This document shows, in pieces, positions 10,547 to 21,897 of a stretch of 64,000 nucleotides of DNA (its first letter is position 1; every line of letters starts with the position of its first letter). Position numbers and translations under genes: made by a program. Below the pieces are notes generated by a model. It was not told the origin of the DNA. It saw only the letters and a list, made by a program, of their open reading frames with translations, and ran no database searches. Origin of the DNA: Gambelia wislizenii (lineage: Eukaryota > Chordata > Lepidosauria > Squamata > Crotaphytidae); the NCBI GenBank assembly GCA_030847615.1, contig JAUMIR010000001.1, positions 290,868,187 to 290,932,186 on the forward strand, written 5' to 3'.

Positions 10547-13060
10547 TACTTTGCTCCTAGTTCAAAAAATTAATTGCTTTATTCATCACAAATAAAATAT
10601 ACAATCTACATTACCCTTTTGCCTTAATGATGCTTTACTTTAATCTCTTTCTAACATGTTTTCATTTTAAGTTTTTTCAAAGTCACAAAAATCTACTCTC
10701 TCAGGCAGCAATTGCAACATTGTTTTATTCCTTGTTACAATAAATGCAGAATATTTAAGTGCGGACACAATGTCACAATGGAGCAGAGTGCAGTGCTTCA
10801 GCTAAAAACAATGTGAACATTGCTGTTCATACAAGGATGCTATAGTGGCTGCATCACTGCTTTTGCTAATACTCCTAGGAGTTGAATTGCAACATGTACA
10901 TTGTGGTGTACAAGATTTGTTTGACACGAATAAGGTGAAAACATCTCCTTCTGCTTCTATCCAACAGAATTAAAACAATACTTGCCAGCTGATCATTTAG
11001 TTTACTATTGATTCATACACTGTAAATTATACTTTCAGATAGCCACACAAAAGTATATCCTAAGTTGTTTTAAAGAAAATGTGTCATGGTTGTTAATAAA
11101 TTGGGCTGATTTCACGCCAACTTGTTTCAAGATACATTTTGAAAATTAGTTTCAACTCAGATTTGATCATGTGCCAAATTAAGTTGTAACTTGCCAAATG
11201 GCCTATATTTTGTTGAAAATATAACTCACAGTATTTCATTTAGTAATTATATAATTCTGGCAATTTTTACTTAATTGCATAACTTTCTGCTATAAACACA
11301 TGAAGAGTGCCTTTAGAACCAATGAAATCCATATTCTTAAAATTAGATAATCTCTGAAACAATTGTTAAATATTGGTGAGATAATAAAATTTATGACTTA
11401 ACTTTTAAATTTCACACAAACTGATTATATCATAATCTTTTGGCAAAATTCTGCTAATTTATGGTGGATTCTACAAAAAAATATATTTCCTCATGAAAAC
11501 ACCATTTGTGATTGGCACAGGCATGGTGCTTGTTGGAAAGTATCCTTGTGCAGCATTTCCAGCTCTGCTGTGCTGCTCTTCTGGGATTCGTAATTGCAAA
11601 GTAAAGAGGAAGTGTTGCAAAGCTTTCTTGAAAACGAGACATGGTTAAGAGAGATGATTCTCAGAAAGTCTGGAAATTTAGTTAGTATCTAAGAAAGAAA
11701 AGGTCATATAAAAGTAATGTTGAGTCATAATGTATCGGAAGCTAGAAGTCTGAGTTTAAGAAACTTGTACTTTTATCTCCTACATGTCAACTCAGAAGTA
11801 AGTCCCATTGGGTTCAGTGGGATTTATTTTCAGATAAGTGTGTGCCTTACATTATTTAGCAGTGAGTGAGAAAAGATTTAAGTGTTGCAACATCTTCTAA
11901 GCAGCTAGATTTTTCCAGTGAAAACATCGCATTTTACCTGTTAACATCTTCTTAGGTATGCCTAAGATAGATCTAAACATCCCACTAGAACAAATTATAA
12001 TATTTAAATGATATCTCTATGGGATAAAATATTTCATTTTTCTCAGTGTTTTACTTTGAATCTAAATTGAATGTAAAGTGAATAAAGTTGTCGTCTGTCT
12101 GAAAATGGAAAAAGCCAGGGGTTTTTTTCTTTCAAAACAGTGAAAGCAACATGATAGGGGAGGGGTTTTACTTAAAATGGATCAAAATTTGTTCTGTCGA
12201 AGTGCTAAAGACAGTTGGGTTAAAGTTAAACCCGTTACAGATGCCCAATGTAAAATTCAGCAGAAATATTTACCAAGCTCTGATTGTTCTGAGTAATTGT
12301 AGCTGTTTTTCTTTCAGAAAAATGGCCAAAGAGTGGTAGTCTTTTCTGAGCCCATCAGGGAGAGGCAAAGGTTCCATGTTCAGTACAAACAAACATGATT
12401 GATTCAGATTGTCCTGTCTTTGATGTTTGTGTTAGAATTGCCTCTGAAAGAATTCAGATATCACAGGCCACACGCCTTGTCAGTGAGAATCTCCTTGACA
12501 ACTTCAAATAATCCTGCATTAGCATAAGAATTTTAAAATACATTTTCTACTAATGGCTGGCCTTGTCAAACTACATTTGCATCCTAATATCCTTCTCTCC
12601 CCTTTAAAACTACAGTTATGATGGGAAATGCTACACTAAGCATATCTGTTCTGAGATGCATCTGCCTCTTTGGCAAACTCCATAGTGTTGGTGGCACAGG
12701 GATTGTTGCTAGGTTGTTTTGTCACAGGATGAGACCACAGATGGATTTTTCTGGCTGACACAGGATCTGCCATCTCTCTATTTATTTTGTTTATGTTTGT
12801 GGGTGAAGAAATTATATCAGAACATATGGGTATAAAGTTGAATGGATGCATAAGAGCTTTGCTGGTCTGTTCATTCATATCATTTCATCAGTGATGATGG
12901 TTAATATGCTGTAACTGAAGGGCCAGGGATTTCAAAACAGTAAGGTTCCCAAGCTCTGCTTCAAATAATACATTTCCTTCAATGTTTAAAAAACACACAC
13001 ACATAGTTTTTTCCCCATTTTGATGGTAGAAAATATCATTCCCTAACACCTAACATTTAA
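10547..13060. other. Unannotated AT-rich intronic sequence
   Basis: No exon is recognised in this stretch. It contains a 70-bp interspersed repeat (listed separately at 11784) and a (CA)n run at about 12992-13002. 12640-12880 is less repetitive in appearance but has no splice-flanked coding frame I can support. Confidence 0.35.
11784..11854. repeat. Short interspersed repeat (AAGTAAGTCCCATTGGGTTC)
   Basis: The segment AGAAGTAAGTCCCATTGGGT followed by GTGGGATTTATTTTCAGATA has the partly palindromic form of a common sauropsid repeat. Related but weaker copies appear near 7195 and 8825. Class unknown. Confidence 0.4.
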
Positions 13061-13061
13061 G

Positions 13062-13298
13062 AGAGACAGTGTGGTGCAGTTGTTTGAGCATTGGACAACA
13101 GCTCTGGAGACCAGAGCTCCAATTCCTGCTTGGCCATGGAAACCCAGTGGGTGACCTTGGGTAAGTCCCACTCTCTCAGTCTCAGGAAGGCAAAGGCAAA
13201 TCCCCTCTGAACAAATCTTGCCAAGAAAATCCTGTGATAGGTTCACCTTACGGTTGTCATAAGTCAGAAATGATTTGAAGGCACACAACAACAACAAG
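13062..13298 (+). mobile_element. Sauria-type tRNA-derived SINE (full length)
   Basis: The head AGTGTGGTGCAGTTGTTTGA has an A-box-like start, with a degraded B box at GAGCTCCAATTCCTG. The middle CATGGAAACCCAGTGGGTGA and GACCTTGGGTAAGTCC is the conserved central part of tRNA-SINEs. The 3' part has TTGTCATAAGTCAGAAATGA and ends in ACAACAACAACAA, a Bov-B-like tail. Pol III-type retroposon, noncoding. Confidence 0.75.
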
Positions 13299-13309
13299 AG
13301 CAACAGCTG

Positions 13310-13475
13310 AAGGGCCAGGTACTACCATTCAATAAAGTTTGCATCAGAGGCTCTTTTCTGGGTGTCATCACCTTCAGAAAGAGGTGGTTACTAGTGATCA
13401 AAGATAGGGCCTTTTCACTCCTGCTGCCAAACCTGTGGAGTGCTGAGGCCCAAGATCTCACACATCACTGACTCT
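13310..13475 (+). mobile_element. L2-like LINE C-terminal fragment
   Basis: The + strand translation gives KDRAFSLLLPNLWSAEA, comparable with SQRAFSVVAPKLWNDLP near the C-terminus of the intact L2 at 25101-29711. Only this C-terminal piece and perhaps some T-rich 3' UTR remain. Call based on a short match. Confidence 0.4.
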
Positions 13476-13754
13476 CGGTGGGGAGGTGATAGGTGAAGCC
13501 ATTTTATTTTTCTACTTTCATTGATAACTTTTTCTCTTGAGTGTTGTTTTTGTTGCAGCTTTTATACTTGCCTATGATCTGCTGTTTTTTTATTGTTTAT
13601 GCCTTTTTATTAGCACTAGGTGTTTCAGATTGTTTTATTTCTTTTCTTGTTAGAATCATCTTACATAAAAAACATTACAGTACACCACAATTTCTGTCAT
13701 ACGGTGAAAGACAGTGCAAAGAGCCCATTCACTTCTCCTTTCAGTATCTGTGCA

Positions 13755-13970
13755 GGTATATGCCTTCAAGTCACCTGTCAAATTATGGCAACCCCATTAA
13801 TTGCATAGGGTTTTCTTAAACAAGGAATACTCAGAGGTGATTTTGCCATTTCCTTCCTCTGAAATAGCCCACAGCACCTGGTAGACATTGGTGGTCACCC
13901 ATCCAAGTGCTAACCAGAATTGACCAGGCTTAGCTTCCAAGATCAGATGAGATCTGGTGCCTTCATGGTA
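13755..13970 (-). mobile_element. 5S-rRNA-derived SINE
   Basis: On the minus strand the head reads as 5S rRNA internal-promoter sequence: GATCTCATCTGATCTTGGAA, GCTAAGC, then TTAGCACTTGGATGGGTGAC. The next part resembles the 5S 3' end (CCAGGTGCTGTGGGC). The body continues with TTCAGAGGAAGGAAATGGCA and a tail TGACAGGTGACTTGAAGGCA. It is a SINE3-type (5S-headed) Pol III retroposon, not a 5S gene, because the 5' third of 5S is absent and a SINE body follows. Confidence 0.75.
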
Positions 13971-14044
13971 CTGAGACCAACAAATAAAGCTATGCAGGAA
14001 AAGATAGCTTATTGTGATATCCAGAGTTGTGGTTTGCCCCAGTA

Positions 14045-14712
14045 TACTTGGGCATTAAAAATGAAATGTGCAGATACAGGATGGGTGACATCTGGCTTGA
14101 TGGCAGTACATGCGAAAAGGATCTAGGAATCTTAGTGGACCACAAGCTGAACATGAGTCAGCAGTGTGATGCAGCAGCTAAAAAAACCAATGTGATTCTA
14201 GGCTGCATTAATAGGACTATAGTGTCTAGATCAAGGGAAATAATAGTGCCACTCTATTCTGCTTTGGTCAGACCTCACCTGGAATGGAGGGTGACCAGGA
14301 TGGTGGGTGGCCTGAAAGCGATGCCCTATGAGGAGTGGCATAGGGAGCTGGGCATGTTTAGTCTGGAGAAGAAAAGGTTGAGAGGGGACATGATAGTCAT
14401 GTTTAAATATTTGAAGGGATGTCATACTGAAGATGGGGCAAGCTTGTTTTCTGCTGCTCCAGGGACCAGCACTCAGAGCAATGGGTTCAAATTATTTGGA
14501 AAAGAGATTCCACCTAAACATTAGGAAGAACTTCCTGACAGTAGGAGCTGTTCGGCAGTGGAGTACACTGCCTCATAGTGTGGTGGAGCCTCCTTCTTTG
14601 GAGGTTTTTAAACAGAGGATGGATGGCCATCTGTCTGGATTGATTTGATTATATCTTCCTGCATGGCAGTGGGTTGGACTAGATGGACCTTGAGGTCTCT
14701 TCCAACTCTATG
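14045..14712 (+). mobile_element. CR1 LINE 3' fragment
   Basis: Two overlapping frames encode the CR1 reverse-transcriptase C-terminus: STCEKDLGILVDHKLNMSQQ, then IVSRSREIIVPLYSALVRPH, then MFSLEKKRLRGDMIVMFKYL. The element ends in GTGGGTTGGACTAGATGGAC and TTCCAACTCTATGATTCT, the CR1 3' end. A deletion joins RPHLEW directly to a downstream piece at about 14280, and a frameshift lies near 14490. 5'-truncated and inactive. Confidence 0.8.
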
Positions 14713-15019
14713 ATTCTTTGAAACCAGGATTCATAAATCAGCAAGCTATCCTGGCTTCTTGTTATATAAAAATGTGGGCATAGTGTTCATTTAATTTTTT
14801 GTAAAGTTTATCATTTTCATCCCAGATACAGCTCATACTCCTATTTCCTGGGTGTTCCTTCTTAATAATGAGCCACTAGTAACTAGCTATACACAGAGGA
14901 ACCATGTCAGACTTGCCCTTTGTTGATGGCTAATACACATAAAATACCTCCGGAATGAAGAGTGCTTTAAATTGCTTCCATTTGTACTTGAGATGGTAGA
15001 CCAGAAAAGCTTGTGCAGT

Positions 15020-15330
15020 CATCATTATCTACTCTTTTTCCCAGTACTGGGACTTAAGGCAGTGTACAAATCATTAACACCAACGCAAATTAAAAACATA
15101 GAAAAAGTAGTGTGCACTTCTTTAAAAAAAGACCATGTTTTAGTTAAAAACAATTTAAAATTCATTTAAAAAACAAATATTTTAAAAACAACAAAAGACC
15201 ACAGCCCATTGCAGTCAATTCATAAAAGCCTGATAGAATTGAAGTTTTCATTTGCTGGTGGAAGGAGACCAAGGAAGGAGTGTGAGAGCTGCCATTGAGA
15301 AGGTCCTACCCCTTCTTCCCACCCAAAATG
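15020..15330 (-). mobile_element. L2-like LINE 3'-end fragment
   Basis: On the minus strand an A/T-rich 3' UTR leads to TGCCTTAAGTCCCAGTACTG and GGGAAAAAGAGTAGATAA, the GCCTTGGGTCC...GGGAGAAAGG...ATAAAT signature shared with the copy at 24505-24815. 15331-15536 may be further sequence of the same repeat (ACCAGCACTTTGAATTTG), but I cannot place it in an ORF. Confidence 0.5.
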
Positions 15331-15536
15331 CCAGTGAAGGTAGTGGGACAGAAAGAAAGAACTCTTCTGATGATCTTAAGAGCTTGGACGGGTTCATTTA
15401 GGGAGATAAGGTCCTTCATATAGCAGTGTAGGCTATATTATAACCAGCACTTTGAATTTGCCCCCAAATAGACCAGCAGCCGGTGGAGTTGCGGCAACAA
15501 GGGAGTTGTATGCTCCCCGGAACAGGACCAGTTAGT

Positions 15537-15664
15537 AAACCATTTTATTATGCCATTGTATATAATGGGACTTGAGCATCCATGGATTTTGGTATCGATG
15601 AGAGGTGGGCGGGTGGGTCCTGGAACCAAATCCCAGTGCATAGGATACCAAAGGCCCACAGTAT
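15537..15664 (+). mobile_element. Tigger-like MITE, right half
   Basis: It contains CATTGTATATAATGGGACTT and TTTTGGTATCGATGAGAGG, matching the right half of the family A element at 10316-10546. The left half and its inverted repeat are missing. Confidence 0.6.
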
Positions 15665-15669
15665 GCATT

Positions 15670-17180
15670 CCAGGTAAGACAGGGATGTATACAGAACTGT
15701 GATGCAGGTGGCTTGAATCCTAAAAACTATGACTAGATTCAGCTGCCTAACAAGATTTTCCTGCTCTCCACCTCCTAAACAGGACCTTATGACCAACCCA
15801 AAGATTCTTGAAATCAATGGAGGGAGTTGTTGGTATGGAAATTGAGGGAGATGGTGGACCTTGTATAAGCCGAAATTCCTTTCCACTCATCCTGAAAAAT
15901 GCTGGATTCCAACCAGTGCTTTGTGATACACTCTGAGCAATTTGTCCTTGAACTTCATTGGGAGAGGATATCTGTGGTTAAAGATTTAGTTGGTTTATCT
16001 TTAAACATATTAAATCACTCAGGTCTAATATAAACACTGACTCATAACTAGAAACTTAACTGGGAAAGCAGACTATTTCTGTCACTCTTTTCATAGTTTT
16101 TTAAAAAATTAATTTAAATATTTTCTCTGCCAAAATGATCAGTGAAATATATACTAAAGCCCTTCAGTTTTTGACTGTGTTTTCTTACAAAAAGCAATTA
16201 TTATCAAGGCATTCATAATAAGAAAATGAAGTTTGAAGGTATGCTATTTTGAAGCCCAGATATATGTGAGCTTTTTATTTGTTTCTTTTTGTATAATGGT
16301 AATAACTTATATTTTTAATGTTTCTCTCATTTGCTTAAGTGTAGCAATTTGCAGTTCATCTATAAAACTGTGTGCATTTTTGTTTGGTAGACACTAAGTA
16401 AATTGAAGTTCATTTTAAAGATATAACAAATGATAGACTTTACACGTACACACACACATACAGATATTGAACACTTTTGAAAGATTACACCTCTACTCTC
16501 CATTATGTTTTGAATGGCCACACCAAACTGTAGCCACCAACCTGATGTGGTATTTTCATTGAAGGACAATAACTACTTCAACTTCAGAGCTCCCTTTTCA
16601 AATTGAAGGACATTTTGTATATGCAGTCATTTATCTTTGTTTAATCACTGATGACTAGAATTGAACAAGGATGCTATTTCTCTCATTCACATATTTTAAA
16701 GCAATACCTACTGGTCATTAGTATGTCAGAACAGTAGCTTAGTAAAAGTCATGAAAGTTAAGTGGATTAAAGGAGATACTTCACATTTAATTGTTTGTTG
16801 CATGCTAATGGCAAGATTGGTCAAATCATTGTTATCCTCAACTAGCACTTCAACCTAAAATGGTTTCCTGATAGCTTTGGCCATATGCAGTCTCCTCTTC
16901 AGTCATATATTAGATGGTATGGATACTGATGAGAATTGCTTCCTTTCCAAGGTTTTGAACTGAAAATTAACTTTACATTCAGTTGCATAATAAGCAAGCA
17001 TTTGCATTTAGATTGCTGTCAGCAGTTATGCTAGTGCTCCATGTAATATTTAAATAATTCCTGAGAGACTAGAGCCATAAAATAATAGAGCTTGGAACCA
17101 TTCCATGTTCACACCCACCTGGTAAAATAGCCAGTGGTGATGTTGGCTGGAAGATGTGGTGAGTGTCAGGGAGTCCAAAA
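15670..17180. other. Unannotated AT-rich intronic sequence
   Basis: I see no exon or confident repeat. There is a short (AC)n run at about 16446-16460 and several polyT/polyA stretches. Confidence 0.35.
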
Positions 17181-17182
17181 TG

Positions 17183-19325
17183 TAGAATCATAGAATCATA
17201 GAATTGCAGAGTTGGAAGAGATCACGAGGGCCATCCAGTCCAACCCCCTGCCACACAGGAAATCACGATCAAAGCATCCCCGACAGATGGCCATCCAGCC
17301 TCTGTTTAAAGACCTCCAAGGAAGGAGACCCCACCACGCTCTGAGGGAGTGTGTTCCACTGCCGAACAGCTCTGACTGTCAAAAAGTTCCTCCTAATGTT
17401 GAGGTGGAATCTCTGTTCCTGGAGCTTGCATCCATTGCTCCGTGTTCCAGTCTCTGGAGCAGCAGAAAACAAGCCTGCTCCATTCTCAACATGACACCCC
17501 TTCAAATACTTAAACAGGGCTATCATATCACCTCTTAATCGTCTTTTTTCCAGGCTAAACATACCCAGCTCCCTAAGTCTCTCCTCATAAGGCATCATTT
17601 CCAGACCTTTCGCCATTTTAGTTGCCCTTCTTTGCACACGCTCCAATTTGTGAATATCCATTTTGAATTATGGTGCCCAGAACTGGACACAGTATTCTAG
17701 GTGAGGTCTGACCAAGGCAGAATAGAGCGGCACTATTACTTCCCTTGATCTGGACACAATACTTCTATTGATGAAGCCCAAAATCGCATTGGCCTTTTTA
17801 GCAGCCGCATCACACTGTTGACTCATGTTCAACTTGTGGTCTACTAGGACTCCTAGATCCCTTTCACATGTAGTCTCATTCAGCCAGGTCTCCCCCATCC
17901 TATATCGATGCATTTCATTTTTTCGCCCAAAGTGCAGTACCTTACACTTCTCCGCATTGAATTTCATTTTGTTAGCTTTGGCCCATCTCTCCAGTCTATC
18001 CAGGTCATTTTGAATTTTGATCCTGTCCTCTAGGGTATTAGCTACTCCTCCCAATTTGGTGTCATCTGCAAATTTGATAAGTAAGCCCCTAATTCCCTTC
18101 ATACAAGTCATTGATAAAGATGTTGAATAGCACTGGGCCCAGGACAGAACCCTGTGGCACCCCACTGGTCACATCTTTCCAAGACAAAGAGGAGCCACTG
18201 CTTAGCACCCTTTGGGTTCGGCTGGTCAACCAATTACAAATCCATTGAACAGTTAACTTGTCTAGCCCACATTTTACAAGCTTGTTTGCAAGTATGTCAT
18301 GGGGAACCTTGTCAAAGGCCTTACTGAAATCAAGGTATATGATATCCACAGCATTCCCTTCATCTACCAAGCTGGTCATTTTATCAAAAAAAGAGATCAG
18401 ATTAGTCTGGCATGACTTGTTTCTCTGAAACCCATGTTGACTTTTTGTGATTATGGCATTGCCTTCTAAATGTTCACAGACTCTCTGTTTAATGATCTGC
18501 TCTAGAATCTTCCCTGGTACTAATGTCAGACTAACTGGACGATAATTGTTGGGATCCTCTTTTTTTTCCCTTTTTGAAGATGGGGACAACGTTTGCCCTC
18601 CTCCAGTCTGCCGGGACTTCTCCTGTTTTCCAGGAGTTCTCAAAGATTATTGCCAATGGCTCTGAGATTACATTTGCCAGCTCTTTTAATATCCTTGGAT
18701 GTAGTTCATCTGGTCCTGGAGATTTAAATTCATTTAGTTTAAGAAGATATTCCTGTACTACCTCTTTGCTTATTCTGTGCTGGATTTCCCCTATTGTGTC
18801 CTCTGTTCCTTTATCCTCAGGTTGGTCCCCCTTTTCCTTTTCTGAAAACACTGAGGCAAAGAAGGTGTTGAGTAATTCTGCCTTTTCTCTGTCTCCTGTT
18901 AGCATTTTGCCATCTTCTCTGCGTAGTGGCCCTACCATTTCCTTCTTCCTCCTTTTGCAGCGGACATACCCCCAAAAAACCTTTTTATTGTTCTTAACCT
19001 CTCTAGCAAGCCTGAGCTCATTCTGCACTTTAGCTTTTCTGACTTTACTCCTACACGTGTTTGCTATCTGTTTGAATTCTTCTTTGGAGATTTCCCCCTT
19101 TTTCCATTTCCTATACATGTTCTGTTTAAAACTTAGCTCCGTTGAAATTTCTTTAGTCATCCATCCTGGTTTCTTGAGACACCTCCCATTTTTCTTCCTC
19201 AGTGGTACTGTTTGAAATTGTGCCTTCAGTATCTCCCTTTTGAGAAAGTTCCATCCATCTTGCGGTCTCTTCTCTTTTAGTATTCCTGACCATGGGATTA
19301 CCCCAGTGTTTCCCTGAGTTTATTG
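17183..19325 (-). mobile_element. CR1 LINE, 5'-truncated, RT domain decayed
   Basis: On the minus strand four frames in series cover most of the CR1 reverse transcriptase: KEISTELSFKQNMYRKWKKG near the top, then [40 protein letters not shown] (motif A), [20 protein letters not shown] (motif B), then FADDTKLGG (active-site region, FADD), and VLVDHKLNMSQQCDAAAKKA. The 3' end is the typical CR1 tail at 17183-17260 (ATAGAATCATAGAATTGCAG, TTGGAAGAGATCACGAGGGC). The endonuclease is absent and at least three frameshifts separate the frames, so it is a dead 5'-truncated copy. It is the best preserved CR1 in the window. Confidence 0.9.
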
Positions 19326-19855
19326 TACTTTTACCAAACACTGCAGTAGTTAGTTCAGTTAGCTAGTTCAGCTACTTTTCCAAGAGAAGAATACAAAGAA
19401 GGGCCAGGAAGCCAGAATATAAAAGAAGACTATTACTTCATCAATTCCAGGGTGGTACAGCTGAGGGACCTGGGAGTCACTGCTGGAAAGCCAGCACTGG
19501 GCTGCCCTGACAGTGCCCAATCTTAGGGTTTTCTATCTGGATCCATTGCGGGCGTTCTCTGTGGAATATCAATCACCCCTTTGGCAGATCTCCTGCCTGC
19601 AGAGGAAAGATGCCAGAAGGTCTTCCCTGGTACATCCTAGCCCCTTTCCAGCTGTCAAAAAGGGGCAGTGCACTGCTATTGAATCTATTACATCTGGATG
19701 TCTAATGTTGCTGCCATTCAAGCTGGGCTTGAAATGAATCCTCAAATGGCAAATTAGAGGGTTTCTCTAAGCTATATTGCATGAAATATACACAAAATAT
19801 GCCTGAGGGCATATCTGCACTTCACATTTATATTTGGTTTTGTACCAGTTTTATG
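19326..19855. other. Unannotated intronic sequence
   Basis: Nothing recognised between the CR1 5' truncation point and the next SINE. The open frame near 19513-19737 has no domain I know. Confidence 0.35.
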
Positions 19856-20046
19856 CTAAAAGATCCCATCTGATCTTGGAAGCTAAGCAGGGTCAGCCCT
19901 GAGTAATATTTGGATGGGGATCATCAACAAATACCAGGTGCCTTAGACTATATTTCAGAGGACAGAACTAGCAAAACCATCTCTGAGTATTCCTTGTCAA
20001 GGGGTCGGCATAAATTGACAGGCTACTTAAAGGCACATGTACACAC
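19856..20046 (+). mobile_element. 5S-rRNA-derived SINE
   Basis: The head AAGATCCCATCTGATCTTGG, AAGCTAAGCAGGGTCAGCC and TATTTGGATGGGG corresponds to the internal promoter part of 5S rRNA. It is followed by the family body (ATATTTCAGAGGACAGAACT, GAGTATTCCTTGTC) and tail (TTGACAGGCTACTTAAAGGC). It ends at a short (CA)n-rich run. Head and tail together identify it as a retroposon. Confidence 0.7.
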
Positions 20047-20344
20047 ACCAATTTTATCTATCATTGCTTTAAAATCCTGGAAACTATTATTTAGTAACGA
20101 TACTAAGAGTTTTCTTTGATCCTTGGATTGTAATCCCAAGGAAGGAGTGCCAGTTTAACACAATAAGGCTACAGCCAGGTAATTCCATTACCTTTGAATT
20201 CAGTAAGATTCTGTAATAAAGTGATCTGGCAATTTGAGCGACTGGGCCTGGAGAGTTTTCTTGTATCCTCCATGATAGAATCAGGGGTGAGAGAGAGCAC
20301 AGTTTTTCTGGGATTTTTCAGTTGGGAAGAGTCCTGTTGTTGTC

Positions 20345-20510
20345 CAATGTGTGTGTATATGTCCTCAAGTCACCTGTCAACTTATAGCAGCCCCATGAAT
20401 TTCATAGGGATTTCTTAGGCAAGGTATACTCAGAGGTGGTTTTGCTACTTCCTTCCCCTGAAATATAGCCTACAGCACCTGGTATCAGTTGACCCTGCTT
20501 AGAATGATCA
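20345..20510 (-). mobile_element. 5S-rRNA-derived SINE, head truncated
   Basis: On the minus strand the body and tail match the copies at 13755 and 19856 (TATATTTCAGGGGAAGGAAG, CCTATGAAATTCATGGGG, GACTTGAGGACATATACAC). Only GCAGGGTCAACTG remains of the 5S head, which abuts the RTE-like fragment at 20511. Confidence 0.7.
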
Positions 20511-21295
20511 GAATCTCTCTGGCTTTTCTTTGCAAACAAAAGATTCAGGAAGGACTCATCCCACACTTTCTGCAAGCACGCTGATGACTGAAAAGGCCAA
20601 CCGAGATGAACATGTCTGGTTGCAGAAAGCACAGCAGAAGGTCTCCTTGGTTATGATTCTGGGTTGTGATTCTTTCTGCGTTGTCGTTTCTCTTCAAGAC
20701 TTGTTCGGTGTGAGCTCTCAAATAAGGCTGCAGCATTGTGGTAGTGCGTCTCCATGCCTCCCGATGTGAGGCCATGGCAGAGCATTGTTGGTGATCAATT
20801 TGGCCAAGCCTGAGATATTGTTTCAGGGAGTCCTTGTATCGCTTTTTTGGAGCGCCCCTCTTACGCTGACCCATGGCGAGTTCACCGTAGAGTAGTATTT
20901 TGGGGAGGCAATGGTCCTCCATCCTAGAAACGTGCCCTGCCCAGCGCAGCTGTGTTCTCAGTATCATGGCCTCAATGCTGGTGATCGCTGCTTGCTCAAG
21001 GACAGCAACATTCGTTACATAGTCAGTCCAGTATATATTTAGGATTGTGCATATACAATGATGAAAGCTTTCAAGGAGTCGTAAGTGTTGGCAATAGGTG
21101 ACCCATGTTTCAGACCCATAAAGGAGAGTAGATAGTACAATGGCTTTATGCACACTGATTTTTGTGCTTCACCTCAGGTGTTTATTACTCCAGATTCTTT
21201 TGTAAAGTTTTCCAAATGTGCGATATGCCTTTGCTAATCTGTGATTGATCTCTTTGTCAATCTTGGCATCTGAGGAGATGATGCTTGGTGCCTAG
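20511..21295 (-). mobile_element. RTE-like LINE C-terminal fragment
   Basis: A minus-strand frame of about 200 residues contains the post-RT region of an RTE-like LINE: VLSTLLYGSETW, then TSIEAMILRTQLRWAGHVSR, MEDHCLPKILLYGELAMGQR, and KKRYKDSLKQYL. It ends with a degraded Cys/His knuckle (SHQRACRKC). The catalytic RT motifs lie upstream and are lost. The sequence upstream of 21153 (IHKTDFCASPQV-like) is out of frame. The reading frame is nearly intact, so this copy is younger than the one at 2002. Clade assignment is tentative. Confidence 0.7.
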
Positions 21296-21789
21296 TTAAG
21301 CTACCCTTTAAATGACCTTGGGTTTAGACTTACTGTAGCTAGGGACTGTAACAGATTCAGGGTTTTTTGTTCTTTAATAAATATTCCATATGCTGGACCA
21401 TAGGGGAATTGCCTATAGATCAATACACCCCAGTGAGTATTCAGTGAATCCTGACTTTGGAGTTTCCTTATTGCAGACTCCCCTCCCCTCCCCCCATGAC
21501 ATCTCATCTTCAGCCCTGACAGATATGCCTGGATTTAAAGACTGAGGCAAGTCCAGGCCCAGGTAGAGGAACATAACTGACAGGGAGTGGTTGCAGTTTA
21601 TAATTATTTGATTTGATTTGATTGTGTATTCTATGATCTCATCACCCTACCTCCATGTGCATAGGCTTGCACACACAGAGAGAGCACAATTTTTCAAGAA
21701 GACTACCACCTGATTTCACAGAGTCCATCTCTCTCCTGATAAGGAGTATGTCCGTTTTATCTAGATTAAGCAAAGTTTAGCTCTGAAGG

Positions 21790-21895
21790 CCCCGTCGCCA
21801 CTTTCGGAAGAGCGGGGGGCTGTTATTATTCGCGGATTTTTCACATTTACGGGGGTCTTCTGAACCTAACCCCCACAAATGTGAAGGGATGACTG
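21790..21895 (+). mobile_element. GC-type MITE, right end only (family C)
   Basis: It ends ACAAATGTGAAGGGATGACT then GTA, the family C right terminus with a TA target. Just inside is GAACCTAACCCCCACAAATG, and further left a GC-rich remnant (GGCCCCGTCGCCACTTTC) comparable with the interiors of 38386-39346 and 51445-51945. The left terminus is missing. Confidence 0.55.
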
Positions 21896-21897
21896 TA

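Noticed and set aside
18574..19215. Plus-strand 213-codon frame
   Set aside because: It is antisense to the CR1 reverse transcriptase fragment, whose minus-strand motifs are clear.
19856..19925. 5S rRNA gene or pseudogene
   Set aside because: The 5' third of 5S is missing and a SINE body and tail follow in several copies.
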